Shown here: positions 17,088 through 24,862 of the stretch, in pieces
Layout: each line of letters starts with the position of its first letter
Numbering within the stretch: the stretch's first letter is position 1
Assembly (NCBI GenBank): GCA_024644385.1
Contig: JAHELB010000001.1
Coordinates: 39,739-103,738, forward strand
Source of the DNA: Nitrosopumilaceae archaeon
GTDB lineage: Archaea > Thermoproteota > Nitrososphaeria > Nitrososphaerales > Nitrosopumilaceae
Direction of reading: 5' to 3'
DNA: 64,000 nt
The notes under the pieces: model-generated
Seen by the model: the letters and a program-made list of their open reading frames with translations, nothing else
Told to the model about the DNA's origin: nothing
Databases searched by the model: none
Made by a program: the position numbers and the translations under genes

Positions 17088-17455
17088 TAACCATTTCTTT
17101 GCCTTTCACGATTGATTTCATTTTTTCTTTTATATTCCTCAACAATGTCGTCTGGAGTTAAATTAAGTTCCAGTGATGCTTGAACCACGAAATGCCAAAT
17201 ATCAATTAATTCTTCTCTTGCATCTGCTTTATTGAAGGGGGTAGGAGTTTTCCACCATTTCCAATTGGTTGTTCTCTGTAGTTCAACTGCCTCATGAATG
17301 ATTGCAGTACATAAAGCAGAAACCCTGCCTTCAGAGTCTTTTGGATATCTATCTAAATTCATCATTCCTGCCAAACCCTTTTGAAGTTTAAATATAGTTT
17401 CTAGTCGATCATCTGTTTTTTCAGAAATTTCTTGAGACAATAAATATTTTAACAA
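17084..17455 (-). CDS. All-alpha dUTPase-family (dimeric dUTP diphosphatase-like) protein
   Basis: The 123-aa protein has the helical NTP-pyrophosphohydrolase pattern of dimeric dUTPases: IIHEAVELQRTTNWKWWK with the first acidic metal ligands, AREELIDIWHFVVQAS with the second, and a C-terminal KNEINRERQRNGY that closes over the base. It would hydrolyse dUTP to dUMP, lowering uracil incorporation and feeding dTMP synthesis. The start at 17455 may be TTG or GTG-like in context. It overlaps the MtrA-like gene by four bases at its 3' end. Confidence 0.85.
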   Translation of the reverse strand: MLKYLLSQEISEKTDDRLETIFKLQKGLAGMMNLDRYPKDSEGRVSALCTAIIHEAVELQRTTNWKWWKTPTPFNKADAREELIDIWHFVVQASLELNLTPDDIVEEYKRKNEINRERQRNGY

Positions 17456-17477
17456 AAAGGATTTAACTTAAATCTTT

Positions 17478-18371
17478 TTAGAAACGAACCATTTTTTCAT
17501 ATAAATTAACTCGTTTTAAAATATCGGATTTTTTTAAATAAAGAATTCCATCTAATCCAAATTTTTCTACTGCAAAAGATCCTAAAACATTTCCGTAAAC
17601 TACTGCTTTTTTAATTTCGGAAAGGTTAGTAGATCGTTTGCTTGATAAATATCCAATCATGGCTCCTGCAAACGAGTCTCCTGCGCCAGTGGGATCAACC
17701 ACATCCTCTAATGAAAATCCTGCTGAAGGAAAGATTACATCATCGAAAAACATCAAAGATCCATGCTCACCTTTTTTAATAATCACATATTTCGCACCCC
17801 ATCCCATCATTTTTTTGGCACATTTTATCAAATTGAATTCTTTAGTTAGCAATTTTGCTTCTTCATCATTTATTACTACTGCATCTACGGCTTTTATCAT
17901 CTTTATCACCGATTCCCTTTTTGTTGAAATCCAGAAATCTATTGTATCACACATTGAAAATTTTACCTTGTCAAATTCTTTTAAAAGATCTGTATTTTGA
18001 TCTGGGTCATTATTTGCAAGATAGATAAATTGGGATTTTTTATACTCCTCAGGTACAATGGGTTTAAAACCTTCAAGTACGTTAAGTTCTGTTTTTAAAG
18101 TTTCTCGTGTACTTAATGTATCATCAAATTTTCCGTCATAGCGAAATGTTTTTCCTTCTTTAATGGTAAATCCAGTTAAATCAAGATGTTTTGATAAAAT
18201 TTTTTGGTGCTCCTTAGGAAAATCTGTTCCTACCACTGCAATTAAACCAGTTTTTACGAAATTACTTGCAGATATTGCTGCAAATGTTGCAGCCCCTCCT
18301 AAAACATTTTTCAAAATTCTGTTTGGGGTTCTTATAGTGTCTAAAGCGGTAGATCCAAAAACAGTAAGCAT
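17478..18371 (-). CDS. PfkB-family carbohydrate/nucleoside kinase
   Basis: The 297-aa protein has both PfkB signatures: the N-terminal GGAATFAAISAS glycine motif and the C-terminal DPTGAGDSFAGAMIG anion hole with the catalytic aspartate. IKKGEHGSLMF is the strand before the ATP site. Family members phosphorylate ribose, fructose derivatives, adenosine or other nucleosides; the substrate is not determinable here. It shares the strand and region with the dUTPase gene, 22 bases apart, and with an exported protein gene 11 bases upstream. Confidence 0.88.
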   Translation of the reverse strand: MLTVFGSTALDTIRTPNRILKNVLGGAATFAAISASNFVKTGLIAVVGTDFPKEHQKILSKHLDLTGFTIKEGKTFRYDGKFDDTLSTRETLKTELNVLEGFKPIVPEEYKKSQFIYLANNDPDQNTDLLKEFDKVKFSMCDTIDFWISTKRESVIKMIKAVDAVVINDEEAKLLTKEFNLIKCAKKMMGWGAKYVIIKKGEHGSLMFFDDVIFPSAGFSLEDVVDPTGAGDSFAGAMIGYLSSKRSTNLSEIKKAVVYGNVLGSFAVEKFGLDGILYLKKSDILKRVNLYEKMVRF

Positions 18372-18382
18372 TTTATAAAAAA

Positions 18383-18835
18383 TTAATCTTGATGTATAAA
18401 TTCTCTTGCTTGATCCTCGGTAGGATAAAAAACAAAAGGCACATCAATTGTTGAAATCAATACATCATACTTTGTCATCCCACTAATCATGACTACTGGA
18501 ACTTCTTCTGATTTGGAATTGGATTCTGTTTGAAACGTTCCATATGCTAAACTACTACCTAATGCAGGTAAAGTAAATGGTTCTAATTGACCCTCACCAA
18601 TTGTTTTACCATCTGCAATTACCAAAAAATCCGTTTCCCCAGCAGTTAAAATCAATAAAGAAGGATTTTCAAATTCTAAAACAACATTATATGTTGATCC
18701 ACGATCAGTTTTTTCAATAAGATCGCTTTCAGTTATTATCACCCCTATTTGTGAGGCTGAAGCGTATTGTGAATATCCAAAAATACTCATGCCTACTACA
18801 AATGTAATGATTAGGGCTTTTCTTGGTTTATTCAT
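18383..18835 (-). CDS. Exported protein of unknown function
   Basis: The 150-aa product starts with a clear signal peptide (KALIITFVVGMSIFGYSQYASAS). A predicted beta-sandwich domain follows: TYNVVLEFENPSLLILTAG and LGSSLAYGTFQTESNS. The mature part has no cysteine, anchor or catalytic motif. It resembles other short exported beta proteins of thaumarchaea. The gene is 11 bases upstream of the PfkB kinase gene on the same strand, so they may be co-transcribed, but no functional link is evident. Confidence 0.7.
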   Translation of the reverse strand: MNKPRKALIITFVVGMSIFGYSQYASASQIGVIITESDLIEKTDRGSTYNVVLEFENPSLLILTAGETDFLVIADGKTIGEGQLEPFTLPALGSSLAYGTFQTESNSKSEEVPVVMISGMTKYDVLISTIDVPFVFYPTEDQAREFIHQD

Positions 18836-18967
18836 GCGTAATTCTCAAAAAATTCCTTTTTAATCTAAAAGAGAAAAATTCCCAATAACGTGTGTAAAAA
18901 TTTTGATCTAGTCTTAAACCTCCTTAGAGCTAACAGAATAAATTAAAACTCTTTAGTTTAAGAATAG

Positions 18968-19447
18968 ATGGCAAAAATAAAACTAAAATTTGGAATAAAT
19001 GAAATTGAATTAGATTCTAGGGATTTCTATTTTGATAACCAGACTATAGGAGAAGTAATTGAAAATCTTGCAAAACTTTTAGAAGAAAATCAAACCACAC
19101 CAACATTTGAAGTTCCAAAAAGTGAGCCAATTAGTGATGAAACAAATTATGATAGTTTGAATTCTTTAGAAGATGTTGAAATTTTTGAACCAGAGTTTAA
19201 TGAACCTAAACCCATTTCTTCTAGAGAAATAAAAGATAAGTTACAAATTTTAGAGAAAAATTCGTTCTTTAATACCCCAAGAACAGTTACCGATACAGTG
19301 CAACAATTACGGGAATATGGTTGGGTTGCAAGCCCCTTGGATGTTTCGAAATCATTAGTCAATATGGCCTCAAACAGAGAGATATCTAGAAATTCTTCAG
19401 AGAATAGAACTCATTACTTTGTCCAAGAAGCAATTTTAACTAATTAG
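18968..19447 (+). CDS. Hypothetical protein with a winged-helix-like C-terminus
   Basis: The 159-aa protein has a short beta-rich N-terminal unit (AKIKLKFGINEIELDSRDF), an acidic disordered middle, and a C-terminal helical segment. The latter (TVTDTVQQLREYGWVASPLDVSKSL) resembles a small winged-helix or marR-like recognition region. There is no membrane segment. Its 3' end overlaps the convergent zinc-ribbon gene by eight bases. Function unknown; DNA binding is possible. Confidence 0.65.
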   Translation: MAKIKLKFGINEIELDSRDFYFDNQTIGEVIENLAKLLEENQTTPTFEVPKSEPISDETNYDSLNSLEDVEIFEPEFNEPKPISSREIKDKLQILEKNSFFNTPRTVTDTVQQLREYGWVASPLDVSKSLVNMASNREISRNSSENRTHYFVQEAILTN

Positions 19448-19631
19448 TTTTAAATTCACACTTGATACAAATATCAAAAATTTCTCCCTCTAGATGGTCA
19501 AAGTGCGTTTTACAATTTTTACATGTGTGATGAATATCAAAATACCCGTCATCTTCTATCTTTCCCACTCTATTTGATTCAAGATCGTTACATCCACATT
19601 TAATACAGTGACACCCACATTCAATTTTCAT
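19440..19631 (-). CDS. Small cysteine-rich zinc-binding protein
   Basis: This 63-aa protein contains nine cysteines and three histidines. They are arranged as CGCHCIKCGC near the N-terminus, CKNC in the middle and CIKC near the end, consistent with two zinc sites. The middle HHTCKNCKTHFDH resembles a zinc ribbon. A role in nucleic-acid or metal handling is plausible, but nothing identifies it. It converges with the 18968 gene and faces another Cys-rich microprotein gene (19683). Confidence 0.7.
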   Translation of the reverse strand: MKIECGCHCIKCGCNDLESNRVGKIEDDGYFDIHHTCKNCKTHFDHLEGEIFDICIKCEFKTN

Positions 19632-19682
19632 TATTCAATACACCAAATAATCTATGTATAGTTCTTGCACATAAAGAAACTG

Positions 19683-19838
19683 TTGAAAAAAAAAAGAGAG
19701 ATACCCTTAGAAATTGATGATCATTTTAAATTATTTGGAAAGGAGCCTTGGGAGGTAGAATTTGGAGAAAAATGCCCTGTTTGTAATGTTAGAATAGATG
19801 AATATGGTTTTTGTTCCTGCGGATCAGGTGGAGATTAA
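19683..19838 (+). CDS. 51-aa protein with a C-terminal zinc knuckle
   Basis: A 51-codon frame starts at TTG 19683 and ends one base before the convergent 19840 gene stop. The product is basic at the start (KKKREIPLEIDDHFKLFGK) and ends with CPVCNVRIDEYGFCSCGSGGD, where four cysteines (CxxC and CxC) form a compact zinc site. The clean start-to-stop fit between genes and the Cys pairing support a real gene. Function unknown. Confidence 0.6.
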   Translation: MKKKREIPLEIDDHFKLFGKEPWEVEFGEKCPVCNVRIDEYGFCSCGSGGD

Positions 19839-19839
19839 A

Positions 19840-20766
19840 TCATTTTTTTCTTTTAACCAAAATTACACCGATAATTATTATTACAATTAATGCCAATCCA
19901 ATCACTACGAATTCGTATGGAAATTCGCTGTTTTGTGAGTGAATCATTTCAGCGATTTCAGGAGATATTAATCCTGTAATTGAAACTTCTCCCAAACTTT
20001 GAGGCCTAATATTTAACCAAACATGAGTTCCATTACTAAAATATTCTTGAAAAAATATTTTTTCTCCATCTAAAAATATTTGGTATGGCTCTGACAAAAG
20101 AGCTACAGGAATAATCATTGTTACAAATCTGTTTTTGTCTAATACATCAAAATTTAATCCTTCTGAAGCAGGATCAAAAATAATTGGGGTCAATTTAGCC
20201 CATGTTCTAGTTTCAATCAAGAACCCTTTTTCTTGAATTTTTATTTTATCAAATTGTGTTGGTACATCCAAAGAATACTCCAAAATCATTTTACAACCAT
20301 GACATGTAATACCTTTTGCCTCCCCTAAATGTGCCGCTCTCTCATTCACAAAAACAAGGTCTACCCCTTCAGGAAGTAAAAAAATAGTACTTTCAAGATA
20401 AAAAAAGTCCCAAGTCCATACATTATCTTTTAAAAGTAATTGATCCGAGAGATCATATTCTACAATTACAAATTCCTCTGAGGGAAAGATCATTATCGAT
20501 TCGTTTTCATTAAGTGATCCAAAAACCACATCATTTTCATTTTTATCTTTCACAGTAAGATTTGATTTTATTCCATCAATCAAATCTATCTGAGCAGGTA
20601 AAACTTGAGGCTTAATAACATGTTTTACGTGAACATCTCCCGCAGTATCAATTTTTACTTCGATTGATTTTTGTTTTGACCCTTCAGTGGATGTTTGGCC
20701 AAACGCGGTTGGGAAAATTATTAACACTGAAAAAATTATTAAAAAAACAATTGAGTTTATCTTCAT
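19840..20766 (-). CDS. Membrane-anchored exported protein
   Basis: The 308-aa protein has a signal peptide (INSIVFLIIFSVLIIFPTAFG), a large extracellular beta-rich domain, and a C-terminal helix (VVIGLALIVIIIIGVILV) with a KRKK stop-transfer. The two cysteines in GITCHGCKMIL could bind metal or form a disulfide. The overall design is typical of thaumarchaeal surface proteins of unknown role. Its start abuts the cyclophilin stop (20766/20767), so the two genes are probably one transcriptional unit. Confidence 0.72.
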   Translation of the reverse strand: MKINSIVFLIIFSVLIIFPTAFGQTSTEGSKQKSIEVKIDTAGDVHVKHVIKPQVLPAQIDLIDGIKSNLTVKDKNENDVVFGSLNENESIMIFPSEEFVIVEYDLSDQLLLKDNVWTWDFFYLESTIFLLPEGVDLVFVNERAAHLGEAKGITCHGCKMILEYSLDVPTQFDKIKIQEKGFLIETRTWAKLTPIIFDPASEGLNFDVLDKNRFVTMIIPVALLSEPYQIFLDGEKIFFQEYFSNGTHVWLNIRPQSLGEVSITGLISPEIAEMIHSQNSEFPYEFVVIGLALIVIIIIGVILVKRKK

Positions 20767-21243
20767 CTATTCCACGGTCACATGAAGCATTTTTGCTTCT
20801 TCCAAAGGACAATCATTTTCATTCCTTTGTAAGTTCACAATTTTATCTGCAACTTCAATCCCATCTATCACTTCACCAAAAACAGTATACTGTTTATCCA
20901 AAAAAGTGCTATCTGAAGTAACAATAAAAAATTGCGAACCAGCACTATCCGGATCTTGCGATCTAGCCATTGAGACTATTCCTCGTAAGTGAGATCTCGA
21001 ATTGAATTCAGCCTTTATAGAATATCCAGGACCTCCAGTCCCCCAAGAATTTTTATCTCCACCTTTAGTATTAGGGTCTCCGCCTTGAATCATAAAGCCT
21101 GGAATAACCCTATGGAAAAGAGTACCGTCGTAAAATCCATCCTTGACTAATTTTTCAAAATTCCTAACCGTCTCAGGAGCCAAATCCGGGAGCAATTTCA
21201 AGGAAATTTTCCCAAAATTTGTATCAATTATAACGTTACTCAT
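20767..21243 (-). CDS. Peptidyl-prolyl cis-trans isomerase, cyclophilin type
   Basis: The 158-aa protein is a minimal cyclophilin. Catalytic-site motifs are FHRVIPGFMIQGGDP (Arg and Phe of the active site), GIVSMARS, GSQFFIVTS and the C-terminal VFGEVIDG. It has no signal peptide, so it acts in the cytoplasm on proline bonds during folding. It is the first gene of a two-gene minus-strand unit with the anchored protein at 19840. Confidence 0.93.
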   Translation of the reverse strand: MSNVIIDTNFGKISLKLLPDLAPETVRNFEKLVKDGFYDGTLFHRVIPGFMIQGGDPNTKGGDKNSWGTGGPGYSIKAEFNSRSHLRGIVSMARSQDPDSAGSQFFIVTSDSTFLDKQYTVFGEVIDGIEVADKIVNLQRNENDCPLEEAKMLHVTVE

Positions 21244-21500
21244 TAGAGAGAACTTTATTTATCACACCTTAAGAGTCTTTTTGTGGGGAAATTTTAAAAA
21301 TTATCAAAGATGATTATTTTAAAATGAAAATTTTTCAAATGTTAATCCGTAATTCGTTAAAAAAATTATAGTTTTTATTTTAGATAGGACTAGAATAAAA
21401 AATTTGTTAAAATAATAAATTGTAAAATTTAGATTTAAAACAAAATAAACCAATTTCAAAAAGTTATAGTGTTATATAGAACAAATAAAATAAAAATTCG
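21244..21500. other. AT-rich intergenic spacer
   Basis: About 257 bases separate the divergent cyclophilin and HTH genes. The spacer is strongly AT-rich with long A and T runs; TATA-like elements near each end probably drive the two genes. No short reading frame with a coherent product and no RNA-like hairpin was found here. Confidence 0.5.
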
Positions 21501-21719
21501 TTGAATCGTACAAATCAGAGCACGATCATTAAAGAAGCGATTAATTCTTATCTAGACAAAGGGGTAACAGACAAACAAGATATCTATTCCAAAGTTGTAG
21601 ATGAACTAGGAGTTCCCCGACCAACCGTTAGAAGAGTTGCAAGAGATCTCCGAACTGAATTATTACAAAAAATTCAGATCTTACAATCTGATATGCCTAA
21701 GACTACTGAAGACGAATAA
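21501..21719 (+). CDS. Small helix-turn-helix DNA-binding protein
   Basis: The 72-aa protein, starting at TTG 21501, is built around a winged-helix-like recognition unit: an amphipathic helix (IIKEAINSYLDKG), KQDIYSKVVDELGVPRPTVRRVARDL as the helix-turn-helix, and a charged tail. The recognition helix is rich in Arg. Proteins of this size and pattern are common chromatin or regulator candidates in Nitrosopumilus-like genomes. A pyrimidine-rich T tract follows the stop (21729-21740) and may terminate transcription. Confidence 0.75.
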   Translation: MNRTNQSTIIKEAINSYLDKGVTDKQDIYSKVVDELGVPRPTVRRVARDLRTELLQKIQILQSDMPKTTEDE

Positions 21720-21804
21720 ATTCGGCTCTTTTTTCTTTTTAATTAAAACCACCTAGTGAATTCTAGCATTACTGTTATAAACAATGAAATTTTTTTACTA
21801 AATA

Positions 21805-22281
21805 ATGGGCTATCTAGGGAACCATTTAGCTACAGTAGTGACAGGAGTTTTTGCTGCTGTTCTTACAGGTTTATGGCCAATCTTTGTTGAATTTGCGCCG
21901 ATCCTTGATTTTATATTCCTAATGGCGGTTCCAATAACCTGGTTCCTAACTCTCATGTGTTGGCTTTCTCAAAAGAGCACTGATTATGCACATAAAAATT
22001 CATCTTATAGCGTTCATGAAAAAAAAAGCTTGAGTAACCAACCCCAAATTGCTCAAGTATACACTGCTGATGGAAAACAAGCAAGCCAAAATGAAATTAA
22101 AGAAGCAAAAACAGAATTAATTGAAGACCTAAATTTTTTAAAAGAAACTGTAAAAATTAAAGATGATGAAATCGAAAGACTGAATCAGGAAATTTCTAAT
22201 TTACAAACATTGGTCCAAATTGAATCTTTAAAAACTGAACTTGCAAATCTAAAGATTTTAGCATCTAAATCAAAAAAATAG
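21805..22281 (+). CDS. Membrane protein with a C-terminal coiled coil
   Basis: The 158-aa protein has two N-terminal membrane segments (TVVTGVFAAVLTGLWPIFV and FIFLMAVPITWFLTLMCWL). A long heptad-rich cytoplasmic helix follows, with LIEDLNFLKETV, KDDEIERLNQEISNLQ and SLKTELANLKI. The design resembles anchored coiled-coil scaffold proteins. No family recognised. The Cys-rich microprotein gene at 22283 converges with it one base apart. Confidence 0.7.
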   Translation: MGYLGNHLATVVTGVFAAVLTGLWPIFVEFAPILDFIFLMAVPITWFLTLMCWLSQKSTDYAHKNSSYSVHEKKSLSNQPQIAQVYTADGKQASQNEIKEAKTELIEDLNFLKETVKIKDDEIERLNQEISNLQTLVQIESLKTELANLKILASKSKK

Positions 22282-22282
22282 T

Positions 22283-22396
22283 CTAATCCATGCAATGACA
22301 GCAAGACATCCCATGATTTTCTTTACACCCAGGACAACTTACAGCACCACCAAAGTGGCATTTACATGGACATATTTCAGTTAATTCTTCTTTCAA
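22283..22396 (-). CDS. 37-aa cysteine-rich microprotein
   Basis: A 37-codon minus-strand frame starts at TTG 22396 and stops two bases from the convergent gene. The peptide holds eight cysteines and several histidines in 29 residues: ICPCKCHFGG, SCPGCKENH and SCCHCMD. Such density suggests a metal-binding (zinc, copper or iron-sulfur) microprotein. The ending between genes without overlap supports a real gene, but there is no independent proof of translation. Confidence 0.5.
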   Translation of the reverse strand: MKEELTEICPCKCHFGGAVSCPGCKENHGMSCCHCMD

Positions 22397-22724
22397 ATTC
22401 TTTCACATTCTTTCTATAACCAATTAATATTTTATTCTTAAACTCTTTGTGACTAAAATTAAACAATATTAAATTTAACTGCGAGTTTTACAAATGGTAA
22501 TAAAAGTATTTTTTAATAGGTCTGTCTTTAACATATTTTTTGAATTGTTTACTTTAAAAATAATGATTTTAATTTGTAACAACTGTGAAAATTTTCAAGG
22601 ATGTAATTTTTGAATAAATCATTCTCTTAAACAGAATTTCGACATTCTAAAAAACAAATTATTAATTTTAGATTTATAAATATTTTAAAATTATTTTTAA
22701 AAATGAAAAGAAAATTTCTTAAAT

Positions 22725-23252
22725 TCACTCTCGAAATTTGGAGGCCATTTTTAAGGTTCCCTCTACCATTTCTTCTAATCTTTCTTTCGCAGAATCATTC
22801 AATTGTTTTTTATTGGAAATTTCATCCACAGTCAAAAATACTGCCTTGGGGTTTGCCACCACTCGAAAATATGTTAATAATTGAGTAATTAAAGTCTGTA
22901 CGTCTATAAAGCCAATAGTCCCTGCAGCCATAATGACCGTACCTGCAATCTTTCCCCCGGTTTTTTTATAATTAACATATTCAAACAAATTTTTTAAGGC
23001 TGAACTAAAAAAGGAATTGTAAATAGGAGAGCCTATCAACCACACATCTGCATCGATAATGTCATTGGTAGCATTTTTTGTAGCTTCATTATAGTTTTCT
23101 TCCGGACCTCGATAACATTCGATTTGTCCTCCTGAAAGATCAATGAATTTAACATCTACCTTTTTAGTTTTGGTAAATTCATAGACATATTTCATGGCAA
23201 TCTGAGTGTTTGCATTTTTTCTTGGGCTCGCTGAGATTACTACGACTTTCAT
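22725..23252 (-). CDS. NAD(P)H-dependent FMN reductase / flavodoxin-like protein
   Basis: The 175-aa protein has the flavodoxin-like fold: VVVISASPRKNANTQIA binds the FMN phosphate, GSPIYNSFFSSALKNLFEY is the family signature around the isoalloxazine ring, and a central MAAGTIGF strand follows. Members reduce FMN, quinones, azo compounds or chromate with NAD(P)H. The substrate is not apparent. About 330 bases upstream of its stop lie mostly non-coding AT-rich DNA. Confidence 0.88.
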   Translation of the reverse strand: MKVVVISASPRKNANTQIAMKYVYEFTKTKKVDVKFIDLSGGQIECYRGPEENYNEATKNATNDIIDADVWLIGSPIYNSFFSSALKNLFEYVNYKKTGGKIAGTVIMAAGTIGFIDVQTLITQLLTYFRVVANPKAVFLTVDEISNKKQLNDSAKERLEEMVEGTLKMASKFRE

Positions 23253-23309
23253 AATTTTCCTAATTTTCTTTCTATTTAAATCGCCATAATAATTTTTTAA
23301 TTTTTAAAA

Positions 23310-23402
23310 CGGGCTTGGAGGGCTTCGATCCCTCGACCTGTAACTTAGGAGGCTACCACGCTATCCATGTTTCGCGTCAAATTGACTCTGCGCCACAAGC
23401 CC
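23310..23402 (-). tRNA. tRNA-Arg (CCT anticodon) with an apparent D-loop intron
   Basis: On the minus strand the acceptor stem GGGCTTG pairs with CAAGCCC (discriminator G). The anticodon arm is GTAGC/CTCCTAA/GTTAC (anticodon CCT, T33 present), the variable loop is AGGTC, and the T arm is GAGGG/ATCGAAG/CCCTC. The D stem GCGC/GCGT encloses 28 bases instead of 8-11. Excess bases of about 18, which can fold as GTCA-ATT-TGAC, are best read as a D-loop intron, a known feature of thaumarchaeal tRNAs. No CCA is encoded. Confidence 0.85.
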
Positions 23403-23426
23403 AGCCAAAAAAATACTTGTAAATAT

Positions 23427-24161
23427 TTAAGCGTAATCGAGATTAGTTTTGATAATATCCTGAATGTTTTTCCAATTTAGATTTTTTTTATCATCCCATT
23501 TTTCAAAATAAATTACATCCTTTAATCCAAGTCTTGGTAACCAACCTGCAGTTTCAAGATCTGGTTTTGGTTCAAACTGGTCAACATACCCTAGACACAA
23601 ATATGCAACTGGAACTATGTGATTCGGTAGATCAAGAACATCTTTTAGAACATCATTTGAAAGGATACTCACCCAACCAACTCCAACACCTTCAGTCCTT
23701 GCTGCAAGCCAAAGATTTTGAATAGCACAGCAAACACTATACAATCCAGCCTCAGGGATAGTTGATCTTCCAATCACAAAGGGACCAAATTTTGATGGAT
23801 CATAGGTTACACAAAGGTTTACAGGAGATTCTAAAATTCCCTCCAGTTTAAATGAAAGATATTTTGATTTTTTGGGTTCTTCGATTAATCGAGAAGAATT
23901 TTCTTTTTCTAATTCAAAAGAATTTTTGATCTTTCTTTTTGTTTGGGGATCTTTAATTAAAATAAAATTCCAAGGCTGAGAAAAACCTACAGATGGTGCA
24001 TGGTGTCCAGCATTTAGGATTTTTGATAAAATTTCTTCTTCTATTGATCGAGATGAAAAATGTGATCGAACATCCCTTCTTGAATGAATTGCCTTGTATA
24101 ACCCATTTTTCTCTTCATCTGTAAATTCCTTAGTCATCGTTCCTATTATTTCACCTTTCAT
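23427..24161 (-). CDS. bluB: 5,6-dimethylbenzimidazole synthase (BluB)
   Basis: The 244-aa nitroreductase-fold protein has the BluB signatures: SRRDVRSHF at the N-terminus, AGHHAPSVGFSQPWNFI at about residue 50, GRSTIPEAGLYSVCCAIQNLW and GVGVGWVSIL. It destroys FMNH2 with oxygen to release 5,6-dimethylbenzimidazole, the lower ligand of vitamin B12. An ATG at 24137 is an alternative start (MTKEF). With cobJ in this window it supports cobalamin, rather than pseudo-cobalamin, production. It is flanked by two tRNA genes. Confidence 0.93.
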   Translation of the reverse strand: MKGEIIGTMTKEFTDEEKNGLYKAIHSRRDVRSHFSSRSIEEEILSKILNAGHHAPSVGFSQPWNFILIKDPQTKRKIKNSFELEKENSSRLIEEPKKSKYLSFKLEGILESPVNLCVTYDPSKFGPFVIGRSTIPEAGLYSVCCAIQNLWLAARTEGVGVGWVSILSNDVLKDVLDLPNHIVPVAYLCLGYVDQFEPKPDLETAGWLPRLGLKDVIYFEKWDDKKNLNWKNIQDIIKTNLDYA

Positions 24162-24205
24162 TTGTTAAACGTTAATAATGTCTGCAACAAGTCTTGTTTT
24201 TCATT

Positions 24206-24279
24206 GGGCCGGTAGTCTAGCTGGTTAGGATACCGCCTCGACACGGCGGTGATCGTGAGTTCGAATCTCACTCGGCCCA
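24206..24279 (+). tRNA. tRNA-Val (GAC anticodon) with an unusual C33
   Basis: The 74-base gene folds with acceptor GGGCCGG/TCGGCCC, D arm GTCT...GGAT, anticodon stem CCGCC/GGCGG and T arm GTGAG/TTCGAAT/CTCAC, discriminator A. The anticodon loop TCGACAC gives anticodon GAC, which reads GTC and GTT. Position 33, almost universally T, is C here, with T at 32. No CCA is encoded and no intron is visible. Confidence 0.88.
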
Positions 24280-24285
24280 CTTTTT

Positions 24286-24780
24286 TCATATGGAACTATT
24301 GAATTCCTTTTCAATTGTACTCCAGGCACTTTCTGTCGTTATAACACCTTCAGCTCTAAAACTTTGAATTTTATCAACTAAAATTGCTTGATATATTTCA
24401 CTATTTACTTCTGACATGTTTATTTCAAATATATTTTTCAATGGAATTTCTGCTCCAGAACTAAAAATTGCCCTACCAGGCATTGCAATATCTGCAGTTG
24501 AATATTGTCCAGAACCTAACAATTCCTCATCTGCAAATAATTGATATCCAATCAATGGAACGGTAAAAGTTTTCTCACTTGGATTTTTAACTAAAAATGT
24601 TACACTCAATTTTGCTGAATTTTCTACCTTGTTTACGCTAATAACTTCTACATCTTTTAATTCAATTTCAACTTGTTCTAAATCTGGATTATCAAGACTA
24701 GCAAACCAGATAATTCCCACCAATAGCCCTACCAGTGCTACAATTGCTGCATAAACTAAAAGTTTACTTTGAAGAGCCAA
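24286..24780 (-). CDS. Anchored LEA14-like (WHy-type) protein
   Basis: The 164-aa protein has one N-terminal membrane anchor (VYAAIVALVGLLVGIIWFA). A single beta domain follows with the pattern of LEA14-type proteins (VEIELKDVEVISVN, AKLSVTFLVKNPSEKTFTVPLIGYQLF). A second gene of the same design lies at 54797-55342 (see there). Such domains are common in archaeal surface and stress-linked proteins; their ligand is unknown. The 3' end is eight bases from the tRNA-Val gene on the opposite strand. Confidence 0.72.
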   Translation of the reverse strand: MALQSKLLVYAAIVALVGLLVGIIWFASLDNPDLEQVEIELKDVEVISVNKVENSAKLSVTFLVKNPSEKTFTVPLIGYQLFADEELLGSGQYSTADIAMPGRAIFSSGAEIPLKNIFEINMSEVNSEIYQAILVDKIQSFRAEGVITTESAWSTIEKEFNSSI

Positions 24781-24862
24781 ACCAACGATTGCACCTTCTT
24801 ATCAACTAAAAAAGGTTGTCTAGATCCAAATACATAATATTTGATTTAACCTTCAAAATTTT

